This document shows positions 9,582-20,628 of a stretch of 64,000 bases of DNA, in pieces. The notes beneath the pieces were generated by a model, which was given only the letters and a program-made list of their open reading frames with translations, was not told the DNA's origin and ran no database searches. The position numbers were made by a program, and so were the translations under genes. The DNA is from Pelagophyceae sp. CCMP2097 (Eukaryota > Sar > Pelagophyceae): assembly GCA_026770575.1 (NCBI GenBank), contig MU657184.1:410603-474602 (forward strand). The letters are read 5' to 3'. How positions within the stretch are numbered: position 1 is the stretch's first letter; each line of letters begins with the position of its first letter.

Positions 9582-12500
9582 ATGGGGCAGGTCGAGTCGA
9601 GCGGCGAAGGCCCGCTGGGTGCAGTCGACTCGATCCAGCAGCAGCTCGATGTCCTATGGCAGCGTCTTTGGTGGGACCCTCGCTGCGGCTGCGACGCGGT
9701 GCCTAGGTCTTGGAGCGCACGCTCTCGTCGATCGAGGACGGGTACCAGACGCGGTGCGCGGCATCGCATTGCTGGCGGCGGCGTCACGCCCGTTTAGGCT
9801 CGCGGCGGACGCGCTCGATGGGTCCACTGCACCGACGGGAAACGTCGTCATCTGCGGCGCCCAACTCGCCTGCCGCGGCCACGTCCGCATCCTCACGGTG
9901 CGTCCCCGGTGCTCCCGTCGCCGTCGACGGCGCGCCCGCCGAATGCGCTGCTAGGGCCCCGTCGTGGGCCGCGTCGACGGGTCGAGCGCGATGATCCTGC
10001 TCGAGGTGGACACGGCAGCCGCCGTGGACTTTCACTGGTGCATTGTCGACGAGCACTGCGCCGCGGGCCGCCACGTCGGCTCGCTGCGCGTCGACTTGAC
10101 CGCGCGGAGGCCGAAAGCCGTCGCTTTGACGCGTCTTCTGCCGGGAGCGCGATACGTCGTCTGCTTCGGCGGCGTGCACCGCAGCGACGCTGTTCGGCGC
10201 ACGGCCGAGTTTGTGACGCACGGTTCTGCGGGCAAGAAGCAGCGAGAGGCTTTGTTGAGATTTTGCGCCGTGAGCGGCGACAGGACGGCCGGCGCGATAT
10301 GCGGCGAGGGCTTCGACAGGTGGGAAACGCTGCGCGAGCGCGTCTCGCAGCGTGCTTTACCGCCGCTCAACTGCATGCTGCACGTCGGTGGGCAGGTCGA
10401 CCTGCGTTGCGCGTTCGACCGGGCCTGGGTCTCGCTGCGGCGCGCCGCCGAGGCGCGCGCGGGCGCGAATAAGGGTGCCGCTCTTGGGAGCGGCGAGTCG
10501 TGGCTCGACGCCGAGGAAAGGTGCGCGGAGACGCTGCGGGACGCGTACAGGTTGGCGTGGAACCTGCCTGGGAAGCGAAACGTCCTGGCGAGTTGCCCGC
10601 ACTTCATGCTCGCCAGCGATGTAGACGTCTACCCAAGCTTCCAGCACTGCGAGGCCCTCTCTCCCGACGTCGGCGGCCAAGTCGCCGCTACAATGATCCG
10701 GCTGTGAGTCGTTGCAGTGGTGTGGGCGCAAAGCAAAGGACCCTCGAAGAACCCCTCGGAAAATATAGGGCGCGGCGCGTCTTCTGGGAGTACCAGCGCG
10801 CTCTGTGGGACGCGCGCGTGCCGGACCTCGTGCGCCGCGACGAGGAGCTGTCGCGGTGCCGGCAGGCGGTGGCGAACACTACGCGCGCACTCGCTCGCCG
10901 GACGGACCTGGCGGCGGTTGCGACGGCGCACTTTGATGCATTTAAAACGGCGGCGAGAGCCACGGCGGCGGCCGGCGGCACCGAGGAGAAGAAGGCGCGC
11001 GTGGCGCAAGAGGCGAATTTGCACAGGCACGTATCAGACCTTGAAAAAGCGAAAAAGCTCGCAGCCGCCGACGCCGCCGACGCCGGCGCGGCGCTCGAGG
11101 ACGCCGAGAGCGCCGGCGGCGCCGGCGGCGCCGGCGGCGCCGGGGACGAGACGTCGCTCCACGTCCTCGGCGACGTGGCTCTGCTCCTCGTCGACACGAC
11201 GTGGAGCCGCGTCGGGCCCGACGGGGCCATCCCTCGCGCCGACGCCGACGGCGCGGACGGCCGGGGTCTCGTCGCCGAGGCGGCGTGGGACCAGCTCGAG
11301 TCGCTGCTTCTGCACGGCGCTTTGGATGTTTCGGCGCTCGTCGTCGCCACGGCGGAAGCGCCGCTCTCGCCCTTTGGCGCGCGCGCTCAAACGCAGTGGC
11401 TCGACCACCCGGCGGACCAGCGCAGGCTCGTCGAGCTCTGCCTCGGGTTCTGTCGAAGGGGCGCCACGCGCAGCTGCCTCATCGTAGCCGGCGGCGACGT
11501 CGGCGCGGGCGTCGAGACGCTCGTCCGCGACCTCTCTTCCGACGCCTCGTTCCGGCAGCTCACCGTCGGCAGCATCACCGGCTGGAGCGGCGACCGGCCG
11601 GCCGCGGCGGACGACAACCCGTTGCGCCTCGAGCACTCTTCGACGCTCACGGACGGCGCCACGCCCGTCTCGACGGAGCACCGCCGCACCGTGGCGCCGG
11701 CGGACTCCTCGTACCTCGAGGGCGTCGCCGCCCGCGTCTCACAGTGGCAGGGGCTGGACCAACGCCGGGGAGAGACGCTGGGTACACGATTGATCCTGGA
11801 GCGCGTCCCGTTTTCCCGTAGGTTGCCGCAATTCCTCGGAACAAGCTCAAGGCGACGCGCATCCGCGCCGAGCTGTGCTCGCTCTTCTACGGCGGCATCA
11901 CGGCGCTGCTCGGCCCGGTCATCGGCGCCGTCACGGCGAATTCGGCGGTGGTCTTGTTGGAGGTGTCGAACGACGCGCCCGTCGCGTGCATCGTCACAGA
12001 CGCTTTGACTGGCGAGTCGCAGCGCCAGCTCCGCTTCTGCCGCGGCCGCAGGCCCTTTGCCTTTCGCTTCGAGGCGCTGCGGGCGGGCCGCTTTTATTAC
12101 GTATACTTTGGAGGCATCGAGCGAGCAGACGACCGCCGCGGCTCGTTTTCGACGTGGCCGAACTTTGCCGTCGACGCGGCGAAGCACCGCACGCCCGAGG
12201 CGGGCGGCACCGCGGATGCGGCCCTCGGGCCGGCAGCGGCGAAGTACGCCGGTTTCTTGGCGGAAAAGAAGGGAGACCCTGTGCAGACTTTTCGGCTCGT
12301 GGCCCTCTCCGGCGACGCGGCGCTCACGCCCGAGGCGCACCCCGTGGCGGCGCGGAAGGCGCTCAAGCTCTGGGGCGCGCTGCGCGGCGTTTTGGACACG
12401 CCGTTTGGCGGCGCCGACGTCGTCGCGCACCTCGGCGCGCAAGTGGAAATAGCCTCGGCCATCCCGGAAACCGTCGCGCTGCCCGACCCCGCGTCGGCGA

Positions 12501-14352
12501 TTACAGGGATGCTGCGCCGCGAGGTGCACGCCGGGGGAGCGGCGCGTCCCGTGCTTTGAGAGAGTTCCCAACTCCCCAAAGGGGAACTGACTTTCCCATC
12601 AAATCCAATGGGCAAGTGCGTTGACGAGGACGCATGGGAACTCCTCGCCGCACTGCCGCTCTAGGCTCTCGCGCGCCGAGGCGGTTTTGGCGCAGCACGG
12701 CGACTCGGCGCAGGCCGCGCGCCTCGAGGAGGCGGCGCTGGACCGGCTGCGAGACGCGTATCGTGCGCATTGGAACGCGCCTATGATCCGCGCGTCTCTC
12801 GCGCACGGGTCGCACATAATGGCCCGCGGCCTCCTCGACGACGCCGACCTCGTGCGGCGCGCCGAAGCGCAGATCCACCGAGACGCGAAGCATTGCCTCT
12901 TGCCGCTGTCGCAGCCCTTGAATGACCTGGCCGAGGCGCCGCACGGCGGCCACGCGCGCAGGCGCTTCCGGCGCTTAGCGCAGCAGGTCTTCAGAGAGTA
13001 CCAGCGCCAGCTCTGGGAGCCTTTGGCGACGTCGGCCGACGCCGCCGTCGACGGCGCTCGGGACGGCGGAGCGGGCTGGGGGTCGGCAGGCCGGCGGTCG
13101 CACGGGTGTTCCGACGCGCGTGGGAATGGAGAGTGGTTCTTCCACACGTCTGGCCCCGTGGGCATCTTCGTGCTGGACCTGCGCGAATTGCGGGGAAGTG
13201 GCTCGGCGCCGGACTTTGCCCAAGGCATGCTTTCTGTGCAACAGTGGACTTCGCTCGAGGAGGTCTTGCAGCACTCACCGGGCCTGCGAATCCTCTACGT
13301 CTGCTCCGAGCTGCCCTTTGTCGACGACTCGACGACGGACGCGCGCTTCAAAAGCACTCAGCCGGAGACGGCAAATGCTCAGCAGGGCTGGCCGGCGCAC
13401 GCTGCCGAGCTCCACCGACTCCTCGCAGCCCTCTTCGACTGGGAGCGAGCCTGCGCCGGCCGCAAGGCGACGCTCGTCGCGGGGGGCGGGTGCGCCTACG
13501 CGACGTCTGTGACTTGTGATACTTTTTCGGAGAGGGACTTTTTCGACACCGACGGCGCCGCCGCCACGGAGCGCAGCGAGTGCACGCAGACTTTAGCGCA
13601 GCTCGTCGTCGGGCCCGTCGGCGTCTCTTCAACGCCGCCGCTCTTCGAGATGCAAGGGGCGCTTTCCCGCGATATGACGTATTCGCATCACGGGGTTGAG
13701 GGGCAGCAGAACTTTGGATCAGTAAAAGCGCAGTGGTCCTCGGAAACGGACGCCGTTCACTACGACGCACGGTCGCACTTCTTCCCGCACAAGGACCCGG
13801 CAGCGGGCAGGGCGCGGCTGGCGCACGCTTTGGAGCTGGCCCCGCGGCGGCCGGCGTGGCTGGCGCGGCTCCACGACTTTGGCCAAGGCGACTCGGCCGT
13901 CGAAGCCGAGGTGGCCGAGTCGTTTTCTTCCGCCTCGGCTCGCGAAGACCTCTGCGACATGTTCGAGGCCGAAATCTTCCCCCGGGAAGTTGAAGCCTTT
14001 GCCGCGAGTGTTTCAACGGCGCTATTTCGCTTCTACCACGCGCCGTCGCAGGCGCAGCTCCGCGACGTCGCGCCGCTGCCGTCGATCCTTGCGGTCCGGG
14101 CCGTCGCCGCAAAGTGGGACGCACAAGGGCCGCGGTTAGCCGACGGTGCGGTGAAAGTGGACGGTGCTGTGAAAGTGGGGCGACCGCAGTCCCCCCACGC
14201 CTCTCCTAGGCACGTCCACGGCGCGCGTCTCGCTCGCTTTCCTGGACGCGGGAGCCTTCGAAGTCTTCGTCGCAGAGTGTTTCCAGCTCTCCCGGGGCGT
14301 CATGCTCCGAGCAAACGCGCTCAAGGACCCACAAGCTCAGATTGATGGATGA
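9582..14352 (+). CDS. Protein with two degenerate PhoD-like metallophosphatase domains
   Basis: Two homologous halves follow the PhoD-like layout. Each opens with GPV(V/I)G.V...SA.(I/V)LLEV (from 9955 and about 11900). Then come (R/G)(Y/F)YVxFGG, AVSGD/ALSGD, HVGGQVDL (about 10381) or HLGAQVE (about 12428), RDAYR..WN.P, a (F/R)xEYQRxLW helix (10775 and 12990), and AGGDVGAG (about 11486) or VAGGGCAYATS (about 13470). In active PhoD enzymes these sites read GDQIY, DDHD and SGDVH; the metal ligands are absent in both halves. Confirmed introns are 9898-9954 and 10704-10768. A last intron near 14150-14208 leads to the C-terminal exon (STARVSLAFLDAGAF...) with stop 14350-14352. A coiled, Ala/Gly-rich insert lies at 10990-11150. 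The start is uncertain (9582 or an ATG shortly after). Probably a pseudophosphatase with binding function. Confidence 0.68.
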
Positions 14353-14387
14353 TCCATCCGAACAAAATTAAATACAATTCCTCGTGG

Positions 14388-17300
14388 TCAGCCGCACGTC
14401 GCGGCGCCTTGGGCGCTGCCGACGCAGACGTTGCAGGCGGTGTTGGTGGCCTCCTCATCTGCAAAGCGGCCGGCGGCGCAGTCGGTGCATTCGCCCGCGC
14501 CGGCGGACGACCACTTCCCGACGGGGCACGATCCGCAGGGCGCCTGGCCCGTGAGACTCGCCTCGCCGGCGGAGCAGTCGAAGCAGACGGCCGAGCCGAG
14601 GTTGGACGTTTTCCCGCCTTGGCAGGCCGCGCACTCTTTCGCGCCCGTCGTCGGAGAGTACTTGCCCGGATCGCAGGGGATGCAGTTGTGCTTTTGATCT
14701 GCTGTGCGTCGTAAAGGCGCGTAGCGGCCGACGGCGCAGACGCTCGCGAGGCCCGCGGCGCAGGCGTGACCGGATGGGCATTCAGTATTGCACTCGCCAC
14801 CACCTTCGATGTCGTTGTGGAAATCGTTTGAGACTTCGCAGACTGAGATGAACCCATTGGTGCACAAGGCGCCGATTGGGCAGGGTTCGCAAGACGTCGA
14901 GCCGCCGTAGCTGAAAGTGCCTGGGGCGCAGCGGTAGCGGACGCTCCCCAGGCACCAGTCCGAGGCGGAGCAGTACGTGCACCGCGGCTTCGCGACGACT
15001 TTCAGGTAATGCGCAGCGTCGCAGGTGCACGCCAGTTTGGGCTCTGCGAAAAGTCCCAAAAAGGTAAAAACAGCCACTGCGTCTTTCCGGTGCGCGCAGG
15101 GCGCTCGAACGACGACGCGCGCGCGGGCCAGCGAGGGCCGGTCCGCCTGCCAGAGGCCAGAGGCGTACTGCCACCCGTCTCCTTGGAAGTCGACGGTCAG
15201 TTTGGTCTCGTAGCGGTCCAAGTTCACCGAGTAGACTTCTAAAGCAACGGACCAATCCGCATTCGATGCGGCGGCGGCGGGCGCGCGGGAGAAGCCGCGC
15301 AGCACGAGAGGGAGGACCTGGTTCAGCTCGAGGCCCTCGTGCCACCGAACGTTGTACGAGGCTTGGACGACTTCATCTTCTGATGCGACGCACGTCACGT
15401 TTAAAGCCAGCGCCGCCACGGCCGCGCCGCCAAAGGGCCCCGCGACGTTTCGCAATGTGACGGCGTCTCGATTTCCGCCGCCCAAGAGCGACCACTCTAA
15501 AGTTTCGTCGTGGTGCAACCCTTGCACAAAGCCCGAGAGTTGTTCTTGTTTTGCAATCACCGCCAGCGCGGCAGAACTCGCGGCGGGCGCGGCGTGGGCG
15601 AGGCAGTCGCGCACTTTGGCGCGGTCCGCGACGTGCTGCCACCCCGAGGCGTTGACGTTGGAGTCTGCGATGTAAATTGTCGCGGCGGCCTCGAGGCCCT
15701 CGATGCTCGTCGCAGCTTGGACGGTTCGATTCCGGATGGCGAGGTGAATAAAGCGGCAGACGTCTGCGGCGACGTCGGAGCCGCCGCGCAGAAGCGGCAC
15801 CAATGCGTAAGCGCGCCCGACGCCGTCTTGGAAATGAACAGTGATGGGAAAATTCGCTTCATCGTAATCCCTTCCCGGAACGGCCGTCGTCGCGTCTGAG
15901 ACATCGAGGATGATCTCGGCCGACCCCGTCGTTGCTAAAGTGCGGACTAAGGTGAGGTTGACGAACCGTGTGGAATTCTCAGACAGGGCCGCGACCGTCG
16001 ACTCTCGTGAAAAGCCGAATATCGCGTCCGCGCGGCAGTCGCACCCGTTGGCGCACGTCGCGCAGTCGGCGCCGGAGAAGCAGGCGTCGCACACGCAGGC
16101 CCCGAAAGTGCAGTTGCCACGGCCACTGCAGGCGACGCCGTTTGGGCCGTTCGGGCAAGCGTTGGAAGAGTCCAGGTCGCAGTCAATGCACGAACCAAAG
16201 CCGACACCAGCCCCGCCGCCCGCGCATGCAGAACACCCCGACGCGCCTAAGCCGCTCGCCGTCTGCGGCGCGCAGAAGGAGCAATTCAAAAGCTGCGCCG
16301 CATCAAAAGTGGCCGTAAAAGTGCCGCGCGGGCATATCGGGCAGCCCAAGCCGGCGCCGTTGGCGTTGAAGCGGCCCGGTTCGCACGAAGCGCAATCTGA
16401 AAGGACGAAGCCGCCCTCGACGTCGCCGGTGAAGGTGCCCGCGGGGCAATCGAAGCACAATTCGGGTTTTTGCAAACCCGGCCCGAATTGGTTGACCGGG
16501 CAAGCCTCGTTGACCGATGGGGCGAGCGAGGGCTGGTCCGAGGGCCGCGCCGTCGTCGGCGCGGGGCTCGGCATCGCGGAAGGGGCCCAGTCGACGGCTT
16601 TGTCAAAATCGAGAGGCCACTGCTCGGCGCCCGGCGGGCCCGTGACGACGAGCTTCGTGACGCATTTGATCGTAGAAACCGCCAAAGTGATGTTCCTGTC
16701 GAAATATGCCCACGACTCTACGAGCGAGACGGTGGTGTTGCGGCCGCGCGGGCACGCCGTCGTGGCGCCTCTGTAAAAGTACTGCATGCCCTTATGTTGA
16801 GAAGAGTACTCGAAGGTGCCCAAGTCCGTACTTCCGGCGAGTCTGCGCCCGCCCGCGCGGACGGCGTCGCGGCACTCGTTGTTCGTCGGCCGCACGTAAA
16901 CAGTCTTCGTCACGCCCTTGCCGAGCGAGACGGTGTAGCACTCCTTGGTTTGCACTTCCGAGAGGTAAAAGACCCAGCCCTCGACCGTCTCCCAGCTGGC
17001 AAAGGACGAGTCCGCAGTCGGGGGTTTTGTGGCAGAGGCGAGAATTTCGACCGTGATTCGCCGACTCGAGGTGGAGGTGCCGATTGTGACGGTGACGAAT
17101 CTTTCAAACTGATTGGCTTCAGTCCCCAAGTCCAAGACCATCTCCGACCCGGCGGATAAAAGGGCGTCTGCCAAAGTCGTCGTCGCGGGCGCGCAGTCGA
17201 CTAGCACAGTATTCCCGTAATAGCCCGTCTGCCCGCCGTTCATAACGTCTGAAAAGGTGAGGACGGCGCCGCCAAACGACTTCCTGTATTCGACGAACAA

Positions 17301-19061
17301 GTACCGGTTCGCCGTCTGCGTGTGCACCACGATTGCGACGGGGTGCGCCGAGAGCGTGCCGTCGTCGGACGCTTGGAGCTCGTACGGCCCGCAGGGCGCG
17401 CAGCGGCCGTCGCCGGAGACGGAGTCGTGCGGCACGACTTGCGTATAATGGGAAGTGCCGATCCAGTCGAAGACAATCTTTCCCGCGACGAGGTAGTGCC
17501 CGGTCCAGTCTGTCGCAGTGCGCGGGCCGGAGAATTGGCCCATGATCGTGTACGGATTCGCATATTCGACCCAATTCGGCCCGTCGATCGTCCACCACGC
17601 CACGCTGCCGCGCGTGCCCTTGTAGTTGTTGAACGAGGCGTGGAAGGCGCCGTAGTTGTGGCCAATCTCGTGCGCCAGCGAATTGTCGCCACTGTAGCCT
17701 TTAATGTTCAGCGCGAAGCCCACGGCGCCGACGTACCTGCGCCTCGCTCGTTTGGCGAAATCGTAGAAGAGCGGACGCACCCGAGGCCGCTCCAGCCGAA
17801 GGAGCCGCAGTTCGGGAGAAGAATAGCTCGGAAGTCGAAATTTGAAATTGCAAAACCCGCGTCGTAAGCCTCCGCCGCCTAAAGACCAAACTCTGCAAAC
17901 GAGAGAGGCGGTGCAAGAGGGGGGCAAACTTTGCAAGAGGACTGACGGCGTAGGCCATGGTGTCCAGCGCCGCGGCGTCGTTGGAGAGCTGGCCAAGGGC
18001 CTCGTACGTGCCGCACCGGTCATGGTCGTAGTCGATCTCCACCGTCGGTGCGACTTCGATGGTCATCGTCGCGACGCCCCATGAATTCTTTGCGAGGAAG
18101 GCTTCGTAGGCCGTTGCAATACCCTGAAAGTACGCGTCCGGGTCCGAAAATGCCAGCCCCGTCCAGCGAGAGCCGCAGGGGTAGTCGCGCGGGCAGACGG
18201 GCACGAGTAAAAGCGTCTTGGCGCCGGTGACGTATGAGGTTGTCGCGTCGACCAATCTCGATGAACCAAGCCCTGCTGGCCGTTTCAGCGCCGCGTTTCG
18301 CCGCGCCGGGACCAGCGACGCCTCCAGAGCGGTGTCGGCGTCGGCGTAGCCGTGGCGCACGAACGGCGCGCCCTTTGTCACGCCGTGGCTGCAGACGACG
18401 GAAGCGCCTGCCGCGGCGGCCGCGCAGCGCAAAGGTGACTCCGACGCCACGAAGACGCCGTCGAGCGTAAAGCCGACGAGGGAAGCGTCTTTCGCCGCGC
18501 CCGCAAACGCGTGCGCCCCCGTCGCGTTGGCCGCCGGGTGAGCGTGCAGCAGCGGCAACCATTTTGGCGCGTTCGCCGACCCGCCACCGACGTCGACGAG
18601 GACCGTCTTGTTCGACGTCGTGCGGTCCAGCGACGTGGAAACCTTGACGAGGACGTCGCCCGTCGTCACCAGAGCTTCGTCGACGACGCAGCCGGCTGGC
18701 CTACGTCGGTTGTCGCGCGCGTACCAAGGGCGCAAAAGGCGCACCATGCCGTCTCCTTCTCCAGGGCAAACGAGAGCTCGACGGCCTCGTGGTACTCGCC
18801 GCTTGCCACGAGATCGCGCAGGTGCGCGAGGCGGCCCGCGCATTCGGCGGTGACGTCGTCGCCGCGTCCGTGGCCTCGCACCAGCGCCTCGTGGACGCGG
18901 CGCGAGTGGCCGGCCAAAGGCTCCGCGAACATGCCGCGCGGCACCCCGGCGGAAACGCCGCGGGGGGGCTCGAACAGGCCGGCGTGCAGGTCTGCGCCGC
19001 CCCGGGCCGCGCCGCAGCCCAACGCGACGACCACCCACCAAACGGCCCTCGCCCGAAACAT
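14388..19061 (-). CDS. Secreted gametolysin-like (M11) metallopeptidase with Cys-rich tail
   Basis: The ATG at 19059-19061 gives a signal peptide (MFRARAVWWVVVALGCGAARG). A prodomain-like region follows in exons between about 19050 and 18000. The catalytic motif LAHEIGHNYGAFHA (about 17640-17685) is the metzincin zinc site HExxHxxGxxH, and YTIMG (about 17545) fits the Met-turn. After the protease domain come a Thr/Pro-rich linker with TTARPSDQPSLAPS, several Cys-rich repeats of ephrin-receptor/TNFR-like type (CFDCPAGTF, CEPGRFNANG, CPRGTF), an EGF-like knot (CSGRGNCTFGACVC), a Calx-beta-like stretch, and more Cys repeats to the stop at 14388. The long exon from about 17736 down is intronless; upstream introns lie near 18750 and 17740-17960. 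Acts outside the cell or at its surface. It ends 35 bases from the convergent PhoD-like gene. Confidence 0.78.
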
Positions 19062-19431
19062 GAGATAGGCCAGCCCGAGGGTCCCCTCCGAGCTGGCTCC
19101 CGACGCCCAACTGGCGCCGCGCGGCGAGGCGGGCCCCTGCCCCGAGGGTCCTGGGTCGTGACCGCGCCGCGCCGGTTCCCAGGAATCGATTCCCAATAAC
19201 GCAAAACAGGCTTTTTTCAAATCGTGCTTGCACGCTGGAACTTGGAACACTGGAAGATGGCACTGATTCCAAGAAGTTACAATTGTACTCTGGCAAGAGG
19301 CTCGTCTCTTGGAGCTCCGCACTTAGCTCCGCCGTCACCCGCGACCCTGGCGCGCCCGTCGTCGCCGGGGCGGCTGCCGTTGCAACCAGGATGTTGGCAT
19401 TATGAAAAACGTCAGACGTCGATCAAAAACA
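19062..19431. other. Intergenic, no gene seen
   Basis: 370 bases between two minus-strand genes. Positions 19200-19330 are less GC-rich than the surroundings. No coding pattern was recognised; likely promoter of the metallopeptidase. Confidence 0.5.
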
Positions 19432-20015
19432 TCATACGTCAATGGAGCCATCTTTCCAGCTCTGCGGCACCTTCCGGACGGCGGTGGTCTGCGGCGGTGG
19501 TCTCCGCGCGTCGTCGGCCCGCGCGTCGGGGCGCGGCGCGTCGTTGGCGTTGGCGTTGGCGTTGCGGTTCTCGTAGAACCACGCTAGAGTAGCAGTCGGG
19601 ATGAAATCCGCGCCGGGCACGAGCTCCTCGACAAAGGCGAGGATCGCAAACGGGCCGGGTCCGAAGAGGTACTGCACGAGCCTGCAAATCCGCGGTGTTT
19701 CGAAAACCGAGACGCGCGGCAAACGCACACTGCCGAGACTGGCGCCCATGCGATGTCCGAGACCTCGCCCGCCACCGGGAGCGCGTACGACGAGACGCCC
19801 ACCAAGTCTATAAGCAGGCAGAGCACAAGCTTAACGCCTGGATCCATATCTTTGCCCGCCGCCAGAACCGTCGCGCGCCGCGGACCGCGGAGCAGCGAGG
19901 TCGGTGCGTACTCGCGCGGCGCCACGCCGCGGGGCTCGCGCAGCGCCACTCGCGACGGGGCGAAGCCCTCGGCCGCGCCCAAGCAGCCCAGCAAGACGAA
20001 TAACGGCCCGAGCAT
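19432..20015 (-). CDS. Plastid-targeted conserved membrane protein
   Basis: The ATG at 20013-20015 gives MLGPLFVLLGCLGAAEGFAP, a signal peptide ending at a GFAP motif. This is the cleavage context of plastid-targeted proteins in algae with secondary red plastids. The mature part reads VKLVLCLLIDLVGVSSYALP and VAGEVSDIAWAPVSAV. After a 47-base intron (19682-19728, phase 2) it continues LVQYLFGPGPFAILAFVEEL and VPGADFIPTATLAWFYE, ending in an Asn/Ala/Asp tail. The pattern G.SSY..P..GE..D..WAP plus FVEE..P..D..P(T/S)AT..W is that of an uncharacterised plant and algal plastid membrane family; I recall no name with confidence. Two or three membrane segments are likely. The choice of this ATG rather than one at 20093 rests on the signal peptide. 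Confidence 0.68.
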
Positions 20016-20628
20016 CCTGCGGGACGTCGCACCGCGTCGGCAGAATCCAGCGGACTTTATCGCCAAAAGATCATGATACACTCGGGCGGACATCCGGAAG
20101 TTCTATGAGAATCGACTTGACGCTGCGAAGGGATGAACCGCGGGTCCTCGTGATTGGTGTTGGCCGAGGGCAGCGCCGATTGGCGACGACGGGCTATAGC
20201 ATCAAAGGGGCGCGCCGGCGGCTCTGAATCCGCCGTGTAGCTCAGATCGAGTCGACCCACCTCCCTCTGGATGGTCGCAGCGCTGGGATTGCACAAGGGG
20301 AAGAGGGGGCACGAGGAGGCCCGTCGAACTCGAAAGCGCAAAGGGAAGACTTCGGTCCGAGGACCTCGTGAAGAGTGCCGGCTCACGAGGCTTCATCTGG
20401 GCCCAGAGCGCCGGCCGTCCCTCGAGCTTCGCAGCGGTCCGTGATAGTCCGTGGTTATGTGCAGTGGGCCGTGTTATGTGCAGCGGTCGGACTCTCATCG
20501 TCGGCTGCGCGGCCGCGGTGCGTGGCCGCGGGCGAAACGCGCTCCGAGGCGCGGCCATGCCTTATGCGCAGCGCGGCAGCGGCGGCGGTCGGGCGGTCGT
20601 TTTCGCTTTGGCGGGCTATTTCCGCCGC
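20016..20628. other. Intergenic, no gene seen
   Basis: 613 bases between the plastid protein and guanine deaminase, both on the minus strand. A short near-repeat (GTTATGTGCAGTGG / GTTATGTGCAGCGG) lies around 20455-20490. No coding region was recognised. Confidence 0.5.

Noticed and set aside
14209..14345. Stop at 14345 for the PhoD-like gene
   Set aside because: Splicing the intron near 14150-14208 puts the last exon in another frame with protein-like sequence and a stop at 14350-14352.
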